Made by a program: the position numbers and the translations under genes
Assembly: GCA_014529385.2 (NCBI GenBank)
Contig: CM043944.1
Span: 72,903,884 to 72,967,883, forward strand
Reading direction: 5' to 3'
Length of the DNA stretch: 64,000 bases
From: Adiantum capillus-veneris
Lineage: Eukaryota; Streptophyta; Polypodiopsida; Polypodiales; Pteridaceae
Shown here: positions 11,480 to 22,419 of the stretch, piece by piece
How the letters are laid out: each line of letters opens with the position of its first letter
How positions within the stretch are numbered: position 1 is the stretch's first letter
Notes under the pieces: generated by a model
Database searches by the model: none
What the model was told of the DNA's origin: nothing
The model's input: the letters and a program-made list of their open reading frames with translations, nothing else

Positions 11480-13234
11480 CAATAAACTACTCACCTTTAA
11501 CTCTTGGCTAGTGAAGAGTAATACTGATGTTGATTTTATTCAGGAGCATAAAATGCACGAGAGAGTTGGTAAAATGTACCATTTTAAGGGATATGCCATG
11601 TTTTATGGAGGGAAGACAAATGCCTATTCTCGAGTCTTAACTTTCATAAAGCAAGAGCTTAATCCTCCATGGGTGATGAACCATCCATCTGGGAGACGCT
11701 CTATATTCTTGATTAATTCTACCTTTGGACCTCTCATCTAATTAATGTGTATGCATCTAATTTTTCTCATGAAAGAAATCAGTTGTGGAAGTGGTGCTTG
11801 AAGATTTAGTTGAAGTCAGGAGTTATGGGGGGTGACTTTAAAATCGTCACAAAGGCTGAGGATACCACATCCATAGCATCTGCTATTGGGGCAAGGGAAG
11901 TTGCTGCTTGGGAACAGCTTAATGCTAATTAAATGATGACTGATGCATGGGAAACAACAACCAGCAGGCAAGTTTTACCTTTCACTCCCTTTCCCATCAA
12001 TCTTCTTGGTCTAGGCTGGAGGACTAGCTACATATTAAAAAGGAATGTGTGATAGATGTATCAATGGTTATTTGCGATCACTTTCCTATGATATGCACCT
12101 TATCTGACATTGCTGCTGGGTCCTTTAATTGGGGTCTTAAACATCCTCTTATGAGTGATTAACAATAATATGTTAGCCAATAGGAACTTTCTACAGGAGG
12201 TTAAGAGCATGATTAAAAGAAATCAAACTGCACTTTCTCATCCACTACATGTCTGGCTGCATATATGCTCTGACTTGCAACACATTATCAGAAGGTTTGG
12301 GAAAAGGGTTTCTACCCTACAAAGAGAGAAGGGCAAGATGGCCTGGCAAAAAATTGAGCATCTGGCTAAAGTCTTTGCACTGTGTCAACGACAACTTGTA
12401 TAAATGCAAGAATCAAGGGAAGCAATTAGACAAATTGACCTGCAGCAAGCTGAAAGATGTAGATTTTTATATAGATCTTTTTTGACAGCTAGAAGACAAT
12501 GTGGACTGCAATATGTCTTCAGAATACCTTGGCATATTCTATGTGCCTCTGTCAATAATCTGCGAGTTCCCATCAAACTAAAGATCAAGACAGATTCTAA
12601 GATTGGGCCTTTCGTGCTTCTCAAAAGAACTGGTGAACTCTCCAAACTAAGGATTCTACAGAGCTTTGCTTCCTCCAGGGACTGTACAGGACAGATGTAA
12701 TAAAATATGGCATGTGAACAATGAAAAGGATTGGTGGTCTCAATTGTTTATCAGAATTTGGAATTGTAAAATGATTTTCAAACTTAAAGTTTTTTGGTGG
12801 AGATGTATATTGGGGGATCTCCCACTGCTGATGTAATGCTTAAAAAACAAATTGGTGATGGTAAATGCCCAAGATGTGGGAAAGTTGAAATTGTTACACA
12901 TGTATTTTGGTTCAATGATGTGGTAACCAAGTGGTGGAAGTGGGCGAAATTCTAGTGGCAGTCAACTTGGGGAGTCAAAATCTCTAAGTTTATGTGTACA
13001 TTTTCTTTGTTGTCCTGTGATGATGATGCCATGTCTTTCTATTTGTGTTCCTTGAATGTATGGTTTCTGTGGCTTATCTAGGATTTGAGGAACAAGGCTA
13101 TGTATGAAAAAAGAGTCCTGTTTGCTAGATCCTTTGCTTTAGAACTCATCAGAACGAGGATGATGGAGGATGTAGTCTTAGTTAACCAAGATGATATGAG
13201 GAAGAGATGTATCTGGATCATACAGAAGTTGTAA
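11480..13234 (+). pseudogene. L1-like LINE remnant (endonuclease and zf-RVT, RT missing)
   Basis: The 5' part reads DVDFIQEHKM, then an APE-type endonuclease-like stretch with YSRVLTFIKQ and, in another frame, MGGDFKIV, a form of the GGDFN motif. The middle (12155-12700) gives NHPLHVW-type and ERCRFLYRSFLTARRQ sequence typical of the region between endonuclease and RT. The 3' part (12700-13234) reads IWHVNNEKDWWSQLF, FKLKVFWWRCILGDLPT and CPRCGKVEIVTHVFWF. That is the zf-RVT domain at the end of plant L1 ORF2. The RT domain with its F-A-D-D motif is absent, so a large internal deletion has occurred. Many stops and frameshifts are present. No poly-A tail or target duplication is visible. Confidence 0.75.
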
Positions 13235-13239
13235 ATATG

Positions 13240-13798
13240 TAGAACAAAAATATTCACTCAGAGAGAGAGAGAGAGCAAGAAGTAGGTGATGAAACCACCT
13301 CGAGATGTGAGGGAAACTTGAGTCAATGCAATATTTACGGGCCTGAATTACCCCATGTGCATTAGGGAGAGGCGGGATGGTGGGGTCCTTAACCCAAATG
13401 ACAGCACCCATTTGAGGCATGTGAGGCAAGCGTGAGCTCCTTGGTGATGGTGTGTGCCGGGTGGCGTTGTGTAAGCGGCAGGGCTGGCGCAGGTTTTGGC
13501 TGAGAGAGGTGACGACACCGCCTGTGGGGTGTTTTGCATTGGTGGGGTGCGTTGGCGTGGCCGTAGTCAGTGGTGGTTGTATGATGATGTGGTAGGTAGC
13601 ACCCACTTAGGTCCGGATTCACACATGCCCTCCAAGGGGCCCTCTTTTTTTTAGGGCAAGGTGCCCCCCCAATAGCGATGTCGTTATTGCTCTCATGGGG
13701 AGGGGTCTTGCTAGTGGACAGCAAGAAGTATAGAGTGAGAATTTCACAGCTTCAAGGGTTGATACAAGGGGCTTATCCCGCCACAAAGATCAAGCAAG

Positions 13799-13848
<50 letters not shown>

Positions 13849-14209
13849 CAATCCGAGAGGAGTCCAAAGTACCAAAAGTGCAAGTGCAAGTGGAAGGAGA
13901 GCTGGGCGGCCAAATTGGACAGAGAGAGGTGCCATGCAAAGGTTGCCCAAATAGACTATGCCAAGTGGTGGCAATGCAAAAAAACATCTAAAGGTAGATT
14001 TAGTTGGTTGTACGAGCTTGCTAGCTCCTTATTTTTTTCTTTTTTAGCCTTAGCCAAGCCTTTCTAAAGGACATAAAAGTGATTTTTGGAGGGCTTTTTT
14101 GCCAGAGAGTTATTGGAGGTTTGCAAGCCTATGTAGTGTAAGCTTGCCATTGAATCTTCATACTTGAATGTACTATCTCCCTATGCAATACTCCTAAGCA
14201 TTTGCCCAT
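13240..14209. other. Unassigned sequence with GA microsatellite
   Basis: No gene was recognised. It holds a GA repeat (13802-13847) and a stretch near 13610-13690 with a GGGGGGGCACC motif on the minus strand. The final 200 bases could be LTR or leader sequence of the element into which E2 inserted. Confidence 0.4.
13802..13847. repeat. (GA)n microsatellite
   Basis: Uninterrupted GA dinucleotides over about 45 bases. Apparent ORFs with Arg-Glu or Ser-Leu runs across it are artefacts. Confidence 0.95.
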
Positions 14210-15042
14210 TGTCGGGGGATATGTGTTCGCTACGTGAGCCGGGCAGGCGCCGGGCCTCTGGCTGTGGGAGGTGTGAAAGAGAGAAAACAAGAACAACAGA
14301 TGTAACTGAATCTGAAAATCACCGTAATCATCAATTAATTGATTAACGCTTGAGTACAATTTAATCCTTAGCCAAGGTGGGCTGTTAACAACACCGTCAC
14401 TCGGATCATCTACTAACTAAGAGCTTAAGCTCCCGCTTACAAGATTAACCGGGCTGTTAACGACACCGGACTTAACAAAATGCTTAATCAACTTCGAACT
14501 GATGTTGGTGATGAAAATGTTCTTATGTTGGTTTATCTGCTTCAAATACCTTGCGTATTCTACAAGTTTCAATTCAGTTCACTGACTGGATCATCAAGAT
14601 TCAATTATTACCAAAGTGCATGCGTTCTCCTGCTTTCTTCTCTTGCTATGGTTCAAGACCCAGCTCGCCATCTCAAGCGGGCTTGCTTACTTCAAGCTCC
14701 CGTTTGCTTGTAAATCTCCTTGCCTCCTTTGCCTGCTCAAGCCTCGACCTCGATCTACCTTTTCCTCTTTGGCTTGCTCTAACCTCACTTGGAATCCCCT
14801 TCAAAGTACCTTCCTCGCATGCAATTGCCTTGACCAAGCTCCGAGCCTTGGCTTCTTCTTGTCCAAGCTCGAGAGGAAGAGATAGAAAAGATCTTTGGTC
14901 CTTTCCTTCGTTCAAGCTCGAAAGAGAGAGAGAGAAATCTCTTTGCCGTTCCTTATTTACCCTCGAGGGAGAGAAATACCCCCTTCTCCCTTCATATGAG
15001 AGAGAGATCTTTGCCTCCTTTGTCTTGCGGCGCATGAGCGAG

Positions 15043-15112
<70 letters not shown>

Positions 15113-16632
15113 CCTTGCTAAGCCGAGATAGAGAAAAAAGAAAGGTTTGCCTCCTTTACCTTGCCGAGCATGAGAGCGAGAGAGAGGGAGATTTGCTCCT
15201 TGCTCCGATTCCTCCCCGCCTTCCTCATCTCCTGCTCATGCTCGTCATCCCTTTTTTTTTTTGCCCTCCTCTTTCCCGTGCTATATTTTTTTCCAAAATA
15301 AGGCCCCACCACGCAGTCACGGCGCCGTGACTAACGTGGCACGGGAAATCCTCCTAGATGATGTGGCAGCCGAAGTCCACCCTGCAGGGTTTTCGTCGAA
15401 ATTGGTACCAAAAGGATCGCGAGGGCCTGTTATGCAGTTCTTCCTTCGTCACCGAACTCAAAAAAAGCCTTCCTTGGCCGGCGTAAGCACGTCTCCTCTT
15501 CCCTGCACCGTCGCTGTCTGCCGCCTTCTGTTGCCTGCCATGCATCCCTTTTTTATTTTATCCCCTTCACACACAATGGGCGGCCATTGTGTTTATGGTT
15601 TTTTTTTTCAACTTCCGTACTTTGGGCGGCCATTAAGCATGTCCCCTTGCCACTACCTTCACACTGCCATGTTTGGCATGCATCTCAAGCAAGGGATGGT
15701 TAGTGGCATGGTTAGCCAAGCCTACCAAGCACGAAATTTTCCTCCAATAGCCCTTGACTAACAATATCATCATGAATTTGATGCCCATATCGTCTTGCAT
15801 GGTGATGCTTGCCTTCAAGATATAAGCGTACGTGATCGCATTTATCCAGCTTCCTGGCCCTACCTCTGTTGGAATTATCCCACAATCATTGCATTCCAAG
15901 AGATGACATTCCGAACACGAAGCTCTTTCAAGCACTTTTTGCATTTTATGAGACGTACACCACATTTGACTTACATGTAGACTATCATAGTACTGCTGCT
16001 GGCAATATACCCTGCTATCAATGCACTACATGAGATAACATTTCGGACAAGATTCTCATCAAGAACTTACTCTATTTCACTCCAAAATCCAAGCGAGAGC
16101 TAAAATCTCCCAGATGGCACTCCGGTCGAGTCGACTGGTCTGGCACGGAACCGGCCCCCAGTGAATCTTTAACGACCAATAACTTGGTGACCGGAACTCC
16201 GATTGTGCTGATCTGAAAAGACCGACGCGCTCCACAAATTGAGCACTTCAGGCCCGTGCATTCATTCCATTTTTTTCACCTCAGCTGCAGTTGCCCAATC
16301 CGGTACGGATCTGCAATCGACTTAAACTTCAAAGTGCCATAACTTCTTCACAGTGGCTCCAATCGATGAGCCGTAAAGACAGGCCGGTAGAGCACTTGAA
16401 GCACTACATTACTAGATCATAATCACTCATATGTGGTCACTTCAAGCATAGCCCTTTTTAGCATCATTAAGGCATGAGTTGGCCCTTTTAAGCCACATCT
16501 GGCATGCATTAATCATTAAACTTTACTTGTTTTCAAGCCTTGATCACTGCTCACTTAATGTGTAGGCTTCAAAGCACCTTAGCTTACATTTCTCTGCTCT
16601 TTTTCCTTTCATGGAAGAGGAACTGCACGACA
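14210..16632 (-). repeat. E2 3' LTR (2423 bp)
   Basis: On the plus strand it begins TGTCGGGGGATATGTGTTCG and ends CTGCACGACA. It aligns along its whole length with 19518-20828 plus 31145-32267, with sparse differences. It carries a GA microsatellite at 15046-15109. Confidence 0.85.
15046..15109. repeat. (GA)n inside E2 3' LTR
   Basis: About 64 bases of GA. The sister LTR has a GA run at the same position (20360-20410) ending in TGTGTG, so the repeat was present before insertion and changed length afterwards. Confidence 0.95.
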
Positions 16633-16663
16633 TCCACCCCCTCTGAACCTGCACAGCCTCCGA
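16633..16663 (-). promoter_or_regulatory. E2 polypurine tract region
   Basis: The minus strand reads GGTTCAGAGGGGGTGGA directly upstream of the 3' LTR, the expected plus-strand primer. The same sequence sits at the equivalent place in E4 (39148-39178). Confidence 0.7.
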
Positions 16664-17224
16664 TCTGTGCCAATAGCACTTCAATCTGCATCTGCTACGG
16701 GTACCTTAAGCTCTTTCCCATCATCAGACTCACGTGACTGGTAAACATATGAAAAATGAAATAAGGCTTATACCCTATCATCAATGTTTTAGCTTAATCA
16801 TTAGGTAGCTGTCCATCAAAAATCTCTGAATTGTATCTGCTGTATCTTCAAAGCATTCAATCATGGATAACTTGTTTAGTGAACCCCGCCAGACTCAAGT
16901 GCTCTAGTTAATGATGCACACGGCTTGACCATTAAGATCTCTTTAAGGAACCCTGTCAAGCTCACGTATGCGTTACTCTATCTGCACATGGAATGGCCGT
17001 CAAGTCCTTTACCTCAAGTTTTGGTAGTAGAACCAACTCAAAAGATGTGAAGATACTTCATCAATTTTCCAAAGAAGTCAACCGGAAGCCAGCCATGTAA
17101 TCTTATTAACTGCATAACCGAAAACTCTTCTAACTTAGCATATATAGATCTAGAAAACAAAATCTTGTACCATGCAACCTGCTACAACAGATAACTGTTA
17201 CTCTTCAAATTAGCAACTTGCACT
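16664..17224. other. E2 3' untranslated region
   Basis: Non-coding sequence between the ORF remnant and the polypurine tract. The first roughly 100 bases resemble E4 at 39179-39380, which there encodes the pol C-terminus. This suggests E2 lost pol but kept its end. Confidence 0.5.
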
Positions 17225-19472
17225 TTAGTAGCCCCCGGGATCAAATGGGAACCCAATCATTTGTCCCTTTGTGAGCATTCCTTTAAAAAATTTGTACCAT
17301 CCTCCAGGATCATAGGGAATATACAATAATTTCCAATCATTACAGCATAAACATACGTTAACCCACAAATCTTCATGAAAACCGCCTGGATTGTATGGCC
17401 TATAAGTCAATTGCCCCGGACCATGCATATATATATCACCTCCTGGGTCAAAAGCTAGCTCAAAATCCCCTACATCATAGGGTAACATCAGATTCCATAT
17501 GATGCTACTGCCATATCCCCTGTGCAACTAGCTCATCCAATTGTCGATCATCAATCACACGTAAAAGTATTGCTAGTGCACCTTCACTCTCACTAGTATT
17601 GGAATCCCAATAATGCATATTCGAATACATCAAGTCTCTGGTAAAATCCTCTTCATTAGGCTCAAAAGATGCATCTGAAAACAATTCTCTATCTCGTAGA
17701 GGCTCAAAATTAAGTAGTGCATCATCTAACAACTGCATAAGTTCATCATCAACTACATCTGAAGAAACTTTCTCATGCATGAATCTGGATTGATTGACAT
17801 CCTTAGGATCTGTGTTTGAGAACCCTTCCAAAGCTTCGTCCAGTAAGCACATAAGGTCCAGGGCCATTTCTAGAGAAGGTTCCTTTATCTTGCACATCTT
17901 AGGTTGCTGTAAACTAAGATTTTCACATATGACATGCATACTAAATACATCTGTTGTAGACTGCTCCTCAAGTATTTTACCCTCATCCAAATATCTTTGC
18001 ACTTCTGTACCACAAAGTTCAACATGCACATTGAAAATTTCATCTACTGCCTTGTCTGTATCATCGGCACAATGAAACCAATCATATTCATCAACAAGAG
18101 ATTTCACTTCACTATGCACCCCCTCTGAATCAACATCATCAAGTTCATGATCATTCTTCCATAGTGTGAGCTTCGTGTCACAGATTCTTGATAGAGAAGA
18201 AGTTTTCTCTCTCTCTAAATCACCATCATCAAATTCAGGACGAGTCTGCCAGATCGCTAGCTCTAGGTCACCCTCTGATTCATTATCATCACATTCAAGA
18301 CCAATTTTCCACTTTTGTAGAGTTGTGCTTCACAAAAACTTGTCAATGAAGGAGTCTCCACCCCCTCTGAATCAGCATTTTGCAGATCTTCAAGCGCATA
18401 CTCTTGCTTAGTCAAGTCCTCAAAATTTGGTACATCCAAATTCGATAAATCTGATACACCAAAATCCATGGTCTTGCTACTCTCAACAGCAGCCCTGCTT
18501 GGACCCATAACATCTGTATCATTAATCAACTCTTTGGCAAAACCTGTACCGGTATCTTCAATCACCTCTATGGTAGAATCTGTACCAAAAAAATTTTGTT
18601 CTAATTCTGAGTCAGTAGCAAAAGTATCAGCTGTAACCAAATCTTCCTGCATGTCTACTTGAATTTGGCTGCATTCATTTACCTACCAAATTTCTTCTTG
18701 AGCTTTAGCCACTTCACAGTTTTGATCCCCTGATTTCTTTTCTTCATGTACTGCATGCATAGGTTCTTTGCAAACTTCATTCTGTGTATTCCGAACTGCA
18801 TGTGTAGATTCTTTAAAAATTTCACTGTGCGTATCCTGAAGCTGTAAAGCCTCACCCTCAAAGCCTTCTACTTCATGTACAACATCTGCAAAACCCAACT
18901 TTGCATACACAGCTTCAACAATGTCTTCATCATTAGCCTACAAAAAAGTAGCATCCTTCCTGCACAATAAACTCATCAATCACAGCTTCTAACTTTGATC
19001 GTACTTGTCCTCGAATATCTACATAGTCTGGTTGACTTGAACTCTGTTCTTGATAGCCTTCATACTGCTCATAATGTGCTTGCACAATGGATTCTTTGAA
19101 ATACTCCCAGTCGTCGTTGCAAGATCTTGTAACCTCTTGAATCTACTCCTTCACATATGAACTCACTAACTGCTCAAAAGATTTGATCATCAATTCTTCT
19201 GGTATCCCTCTTACCTTGGTCTCCAGCTCATAGCACTCTAGGTAGCCCTCTGGATCGTATCCATCCAAGAGTCATCTCTCGTCGTATACTGCATCTAAAG
19301 CTGCATCCAAAGCTTCATCCATTTGATTTTTCTTCTTTATGGTCTCTATTTCAAGCAGAGATCCTTGAACCAATTGAAGCAACTTTGCATAATCTAGAAC
19401 TGTTGACTTATTATCAAAACCATTTTCACTTAATTCTGCAATCATCTTCATCATCTACTCTAAATTCTCCAT
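17225..19472 (-). pseudogene. E2 internal ORF remnant, acidic protein ending in F/Y-D/N-P-G-G repeats
   Basis: The first ATG after the primer-binding site is at 19472-19470 (MENLE, then a stop). Across frames the chain reads MIAELSENGFDNKSTVLDYA, YELETKVRGIPEELMIKSFE, and long acidic stretches such as LDLMCLLDEALEGFS and ELMQLLDDALLNFEP. The C-terminus (17225-17527) contains FDPGG, YNPGG, YDPGG and FDPGG spaced 15-36 residues apart and then stops. I do not recognise the family. The N-terminal part may be Gag-derived by position only. Stops or frameshifts near 19455, 19268, 19140, 18940, 18670, 18290, 18120 and 17510 make it non-coding now. Confidence 0.55.
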
Positions 19473-19488
19473 CTTTACCTCCCAACCC

Positions 19489-19514
19489 GTCTCGTTTCGC
19501 GTCGGGTTCACCAA
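19489..19514 (-). promoter_or_regulatory. E2 primer-binding site, tRNA-Trp-like
   Basis: The minus strand reads TTGGTGAACCCGACGCGAAA just inside the 5' LTR. From memory, plant tRNA-Trp ends CACGTCGGGTTCACCA, whose complement matches except at one base in the first 16. E4 has the same site with one further change. Confidence 0.6.
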
Positions 19515-19517
19515 AGA

Positions 19518-20356
19518 TGTTGGGGGATATGTGTTCGCTATGTGAGCCAGGCAGGTGCCAGGCCTCTAGCTGTGGGAGGTGTGAAAGAGAGAGAACAAGA
19601 ACAACAGATGTAACTGAATCTAGATATCACCGTAATCATCAATTAATTGATTAACGCTTGAGTACAATTTAATCCTTAGCCAAGGCGGGATGTTAACAAC
19701 ACCGTCACTCGGATCATCTACTAACTAAGAGCTTAAGCTCCCGCTTACAAGATTAACCTGGCTGTTAACGACATCGGACTTAACAAAATGCTTAATCAAC
19801 TTCGGACTGATGTTGGTGATGAAAATTTTCTTATGTCGCTTTATCTCCTTCAAATACCTTGCGTATTCTGCAAGTGTCAATTCAGTTCACTACCTAGATC
19901 ATCAAGCTTCAATTATTACCAAACTGCATGCCTTCTCCTTCTTTCTTCTCTTGCTTTGGTTCAAGACCCACCTCGCCATCTCAACCGTGCTTGCTTACTT
20001 CAAGATCCCGTTTGCTTGTAAATCTCCTTTCCTACCTTTCCTGCTCAAGCCTCGACCTCGATCTACCTTCTCCTCTTTGGCTTGCTCTAACCTCGCTTGG
20101 AATCCCCTTCAAAGTACCTTTCTCGCATGCAATTGCCTTGACCAAGCTCCAAGCCTTGGCTTCTTCTTGTCCAAGATCGAGAGGGAGAGACAGAAAAGAT
20201 CTTTGGTCCTTTCCTTCGTTCAAGCTTGAAAGAGAGAGAGAGAGAGAAATATCTTTGCCCTTCCTTATTTACCCTCGAGGGAGAGAAATACCCCCTTTTC
20301 CCTTCATATGAGAGAGAGAGAGCTTTGCCTCCTTTGTCTTTCCGCGCATGAGCGAG

Positions 20357-20412
<56 letters not shown>

Positions 20413-20828
20413 TGTGTCCTCCTTGCTTAGCCGAGAGAGAGAAAGAGAGAAGGTTTGCCTCCTGTACCTTGCCAACCATGAGAGCGAGAGAGAGGGAGTT
20501 TTTCTCCTTGCTCCAACTCCTCCCCGCCTTCCTCATCTCTTGCTCATGCTCGTCATCCCTTTTTTTTTCATGCCCTCCTCTTTCTCGTGCTATATTTTTT
20601 TCCAAAATAAGGCCCCACCACGCAGTCACGGTGCCATGAGACTGACGTGGCGCGGGAAAGCCTGCTAGATTATATGGCAGCCAAAGTCCACCCTGCAGGG
20701 TTTTCACCAAAATCGGTACCAAAATGATCGTGAGGGCCTGTTATGCGGTTATTCCTTCTTCGCCGAACTCAAAAAAAGCCTTCCTTGGCCGGCGCAAGCA
20801 CGTCTCCTCTTCCCTGCGCCTTCGCTGT
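19518..20828 (-). repeat. E2 5' LTR, first part
   Basis: It starts TGTTGGGGGATATGTG on the plus strand and is collinear with 14210-15510. It stops at TTCGCTGT, where E3 begins, and resumes at 31145. A GA run lies at 20360-20410. Confidence 0.85.
20360..20410. repeat. (GA)n inside E2 5' LTR
   Basis: Counterpart of 15046-15109, with a short TG extension at its right end. Confidence 0.9.
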
Positions 20829-21882
20829 TGTTGATAGGTCAACCTTTCAACAACGCTTCCACAAAGATTCTATGGAGATTCCTCAAAGATTCTCTAAAGA
20901 TTTCAAATAAAGATGCTGATGAAGTGATGAAGACGAAGATGGATGTGCTAATGTGAAGATACAAGCTCATGGACATCATCGAATATCCCGTTATTATTAT
21001 TTTGAGCCATTACGGCCACTTTTGTAATGTTTACGGGAACTTCATATTTAAAGTGGCAATTGTATTTAGGCCACAGATTCTTGTTGGATGAGCAAAGCCA
21101 GCTCACAGTGTTGTAATTAAGCTCTATAGAAGCCTAGGGTCATTTTGGTCGGACATTAGGTTTTCTAAGGCTTAGTATATAAGCCAAAACCTAAAGCTTT
21201 GTAAGGAGACTTCTAATAATCTGATCTTCTGTGTCGTTGGGAGACTGCGAGAGAGTGAGAGTGTGTATGTGTGTGCTACAGGAGCTACGGTGGTCGGAAT
21301 CGCAAACAGAGAGTAGCAGTGTGTTGCCCACGAGGAGAGCTACGCGTTGATGCTTACATCACGTGCATTTGTCTGTGTTATGGTAGATTCACTCGCGAGC
21401 TACTTTTGGAGTTTTGGTGAGTAACTGTTGTCCGTTTATGCATTTCAGCATATCCACGCAATCAGAGCGAGTAGAGCTACACATTAGGCACTTTAGTTTT
21501 TGGAAACGTCGACCTGCAAAAACCGGCCAGACATCCTACGCGTTTTCTGCACGGAGGGTATTCGGTAGGTTTTTTTGGTCACGGACCTTAGGGAGAGTGG
21601 CCTATTGGTGTTGATAGGATATCCCTCAAGTTTCGTAACGTTTCGAGAACGTCTAATGGGCTATTGGCTTGCGGTAGCATCATAGGAGACTCTCACATTC
21701 AGAGAACCGATGGCATGTAGACTTGATATCTCTGTAGGAAGTAGTCATTAGTCGGTCCAGTAGAGGTTGACACCCTTTGCTTGCTTCCACGCGCCTGCGG
21801 GTCGAGCTCCATCCTCATTTGACATTATATGTTAGGTGAGTTCTCGCTATGCTGACAACTGTCGCGGCGTATCCGTCCAACA
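20829..21882 (+). repeat. E3 5' LTR (1054 bp)
   Basis: It runs from TGTTGATAGGTCAACC to ATCCGTCCAACA. A TATA box (TATATAAG, 21177-21184) directs transcription rightward. The R/U5 part contains AGACATCCTACGCGT (21529-21543), which is just over half of the palindrome repeated in the leader. Confidence 0.9.
21177..21184 (+). promoter_or_regulatory. TATA box of E3 5' LTR
   Basis: TATATAAG, conserved in the 3' LTR at 30445-30452. It is about 350 bases upstream of the half-palindrome, so the half-palindrome would be in the RNA. Confidence 0.6.
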
Positions 21883-21883
21883 T

Positions 21884-21905
21884 TGGCGCAGCTGCCGGGG
21901 ACGAG
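21884..21905 (+). promoter_or_regulatory. E3 primer-binding site, tRNA-Asp-like
   Basis: TGGCGCAGCTGCCGGGGACG begins two bases after the LTR. From memory, the complement of plant tRNA-Asp ends TGGCGCCGTTGCCGGGGATC, and the site matches it with a few internal differences. This primer is common in plant gypsy elements. Confidence 0.6.
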
Positions 21906-22419
21906 GGCCCTAAGTAGGTGAGCGAGACTAGTCCTTGAGGATAGAGGTCCCTCTGGCTTGCCAGAGTACTATTTTACATTTAGATAGGATCAGAGGGTGG
22001 TGGAATCTCTAGGTCTTAGGAGGAGTCTAGGGAGCGTGTGTCTAGCCTAGATCTTCCGTCTTAGGTAATATTAGGTAGTAGTAGGTTGTGGTGTAGACAG
22101 TAAGAGTTGGAGTGATAGATGTGGTGGTAGGTTGACTTGAGAGTCCGTGTGAGGCTAGGAAGTAACCAAGACATCAAAGTCACCATCTCACATGATGAGT
22201 AGGAGTAGGGTAAGTAGGATATCTTGATTGTTGATCTAGAGTACTTTATGCATGTCTTATTTGCTGTTAGGCTCATCGGAGAAGTGGAAAATGCTAAGTA
22301 CGAAAGACGGTAAATTGTGTTTGGAAGCTGATTTGATGTCCAAAAGTTTCTGTGATTATTGCTGAGAGCTCTACAGAGCATTGGGAATACTATTGCCAGA
22401 AAAAAATTGCATTTAAGAC

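Noticed and set aside
13678-15330. Long ORFs with runs of Arg-Glu or Ser-Leu
   Set aside because: They are translations of GA/CT microsatellites in LTR sequence on both strands, not proteins.
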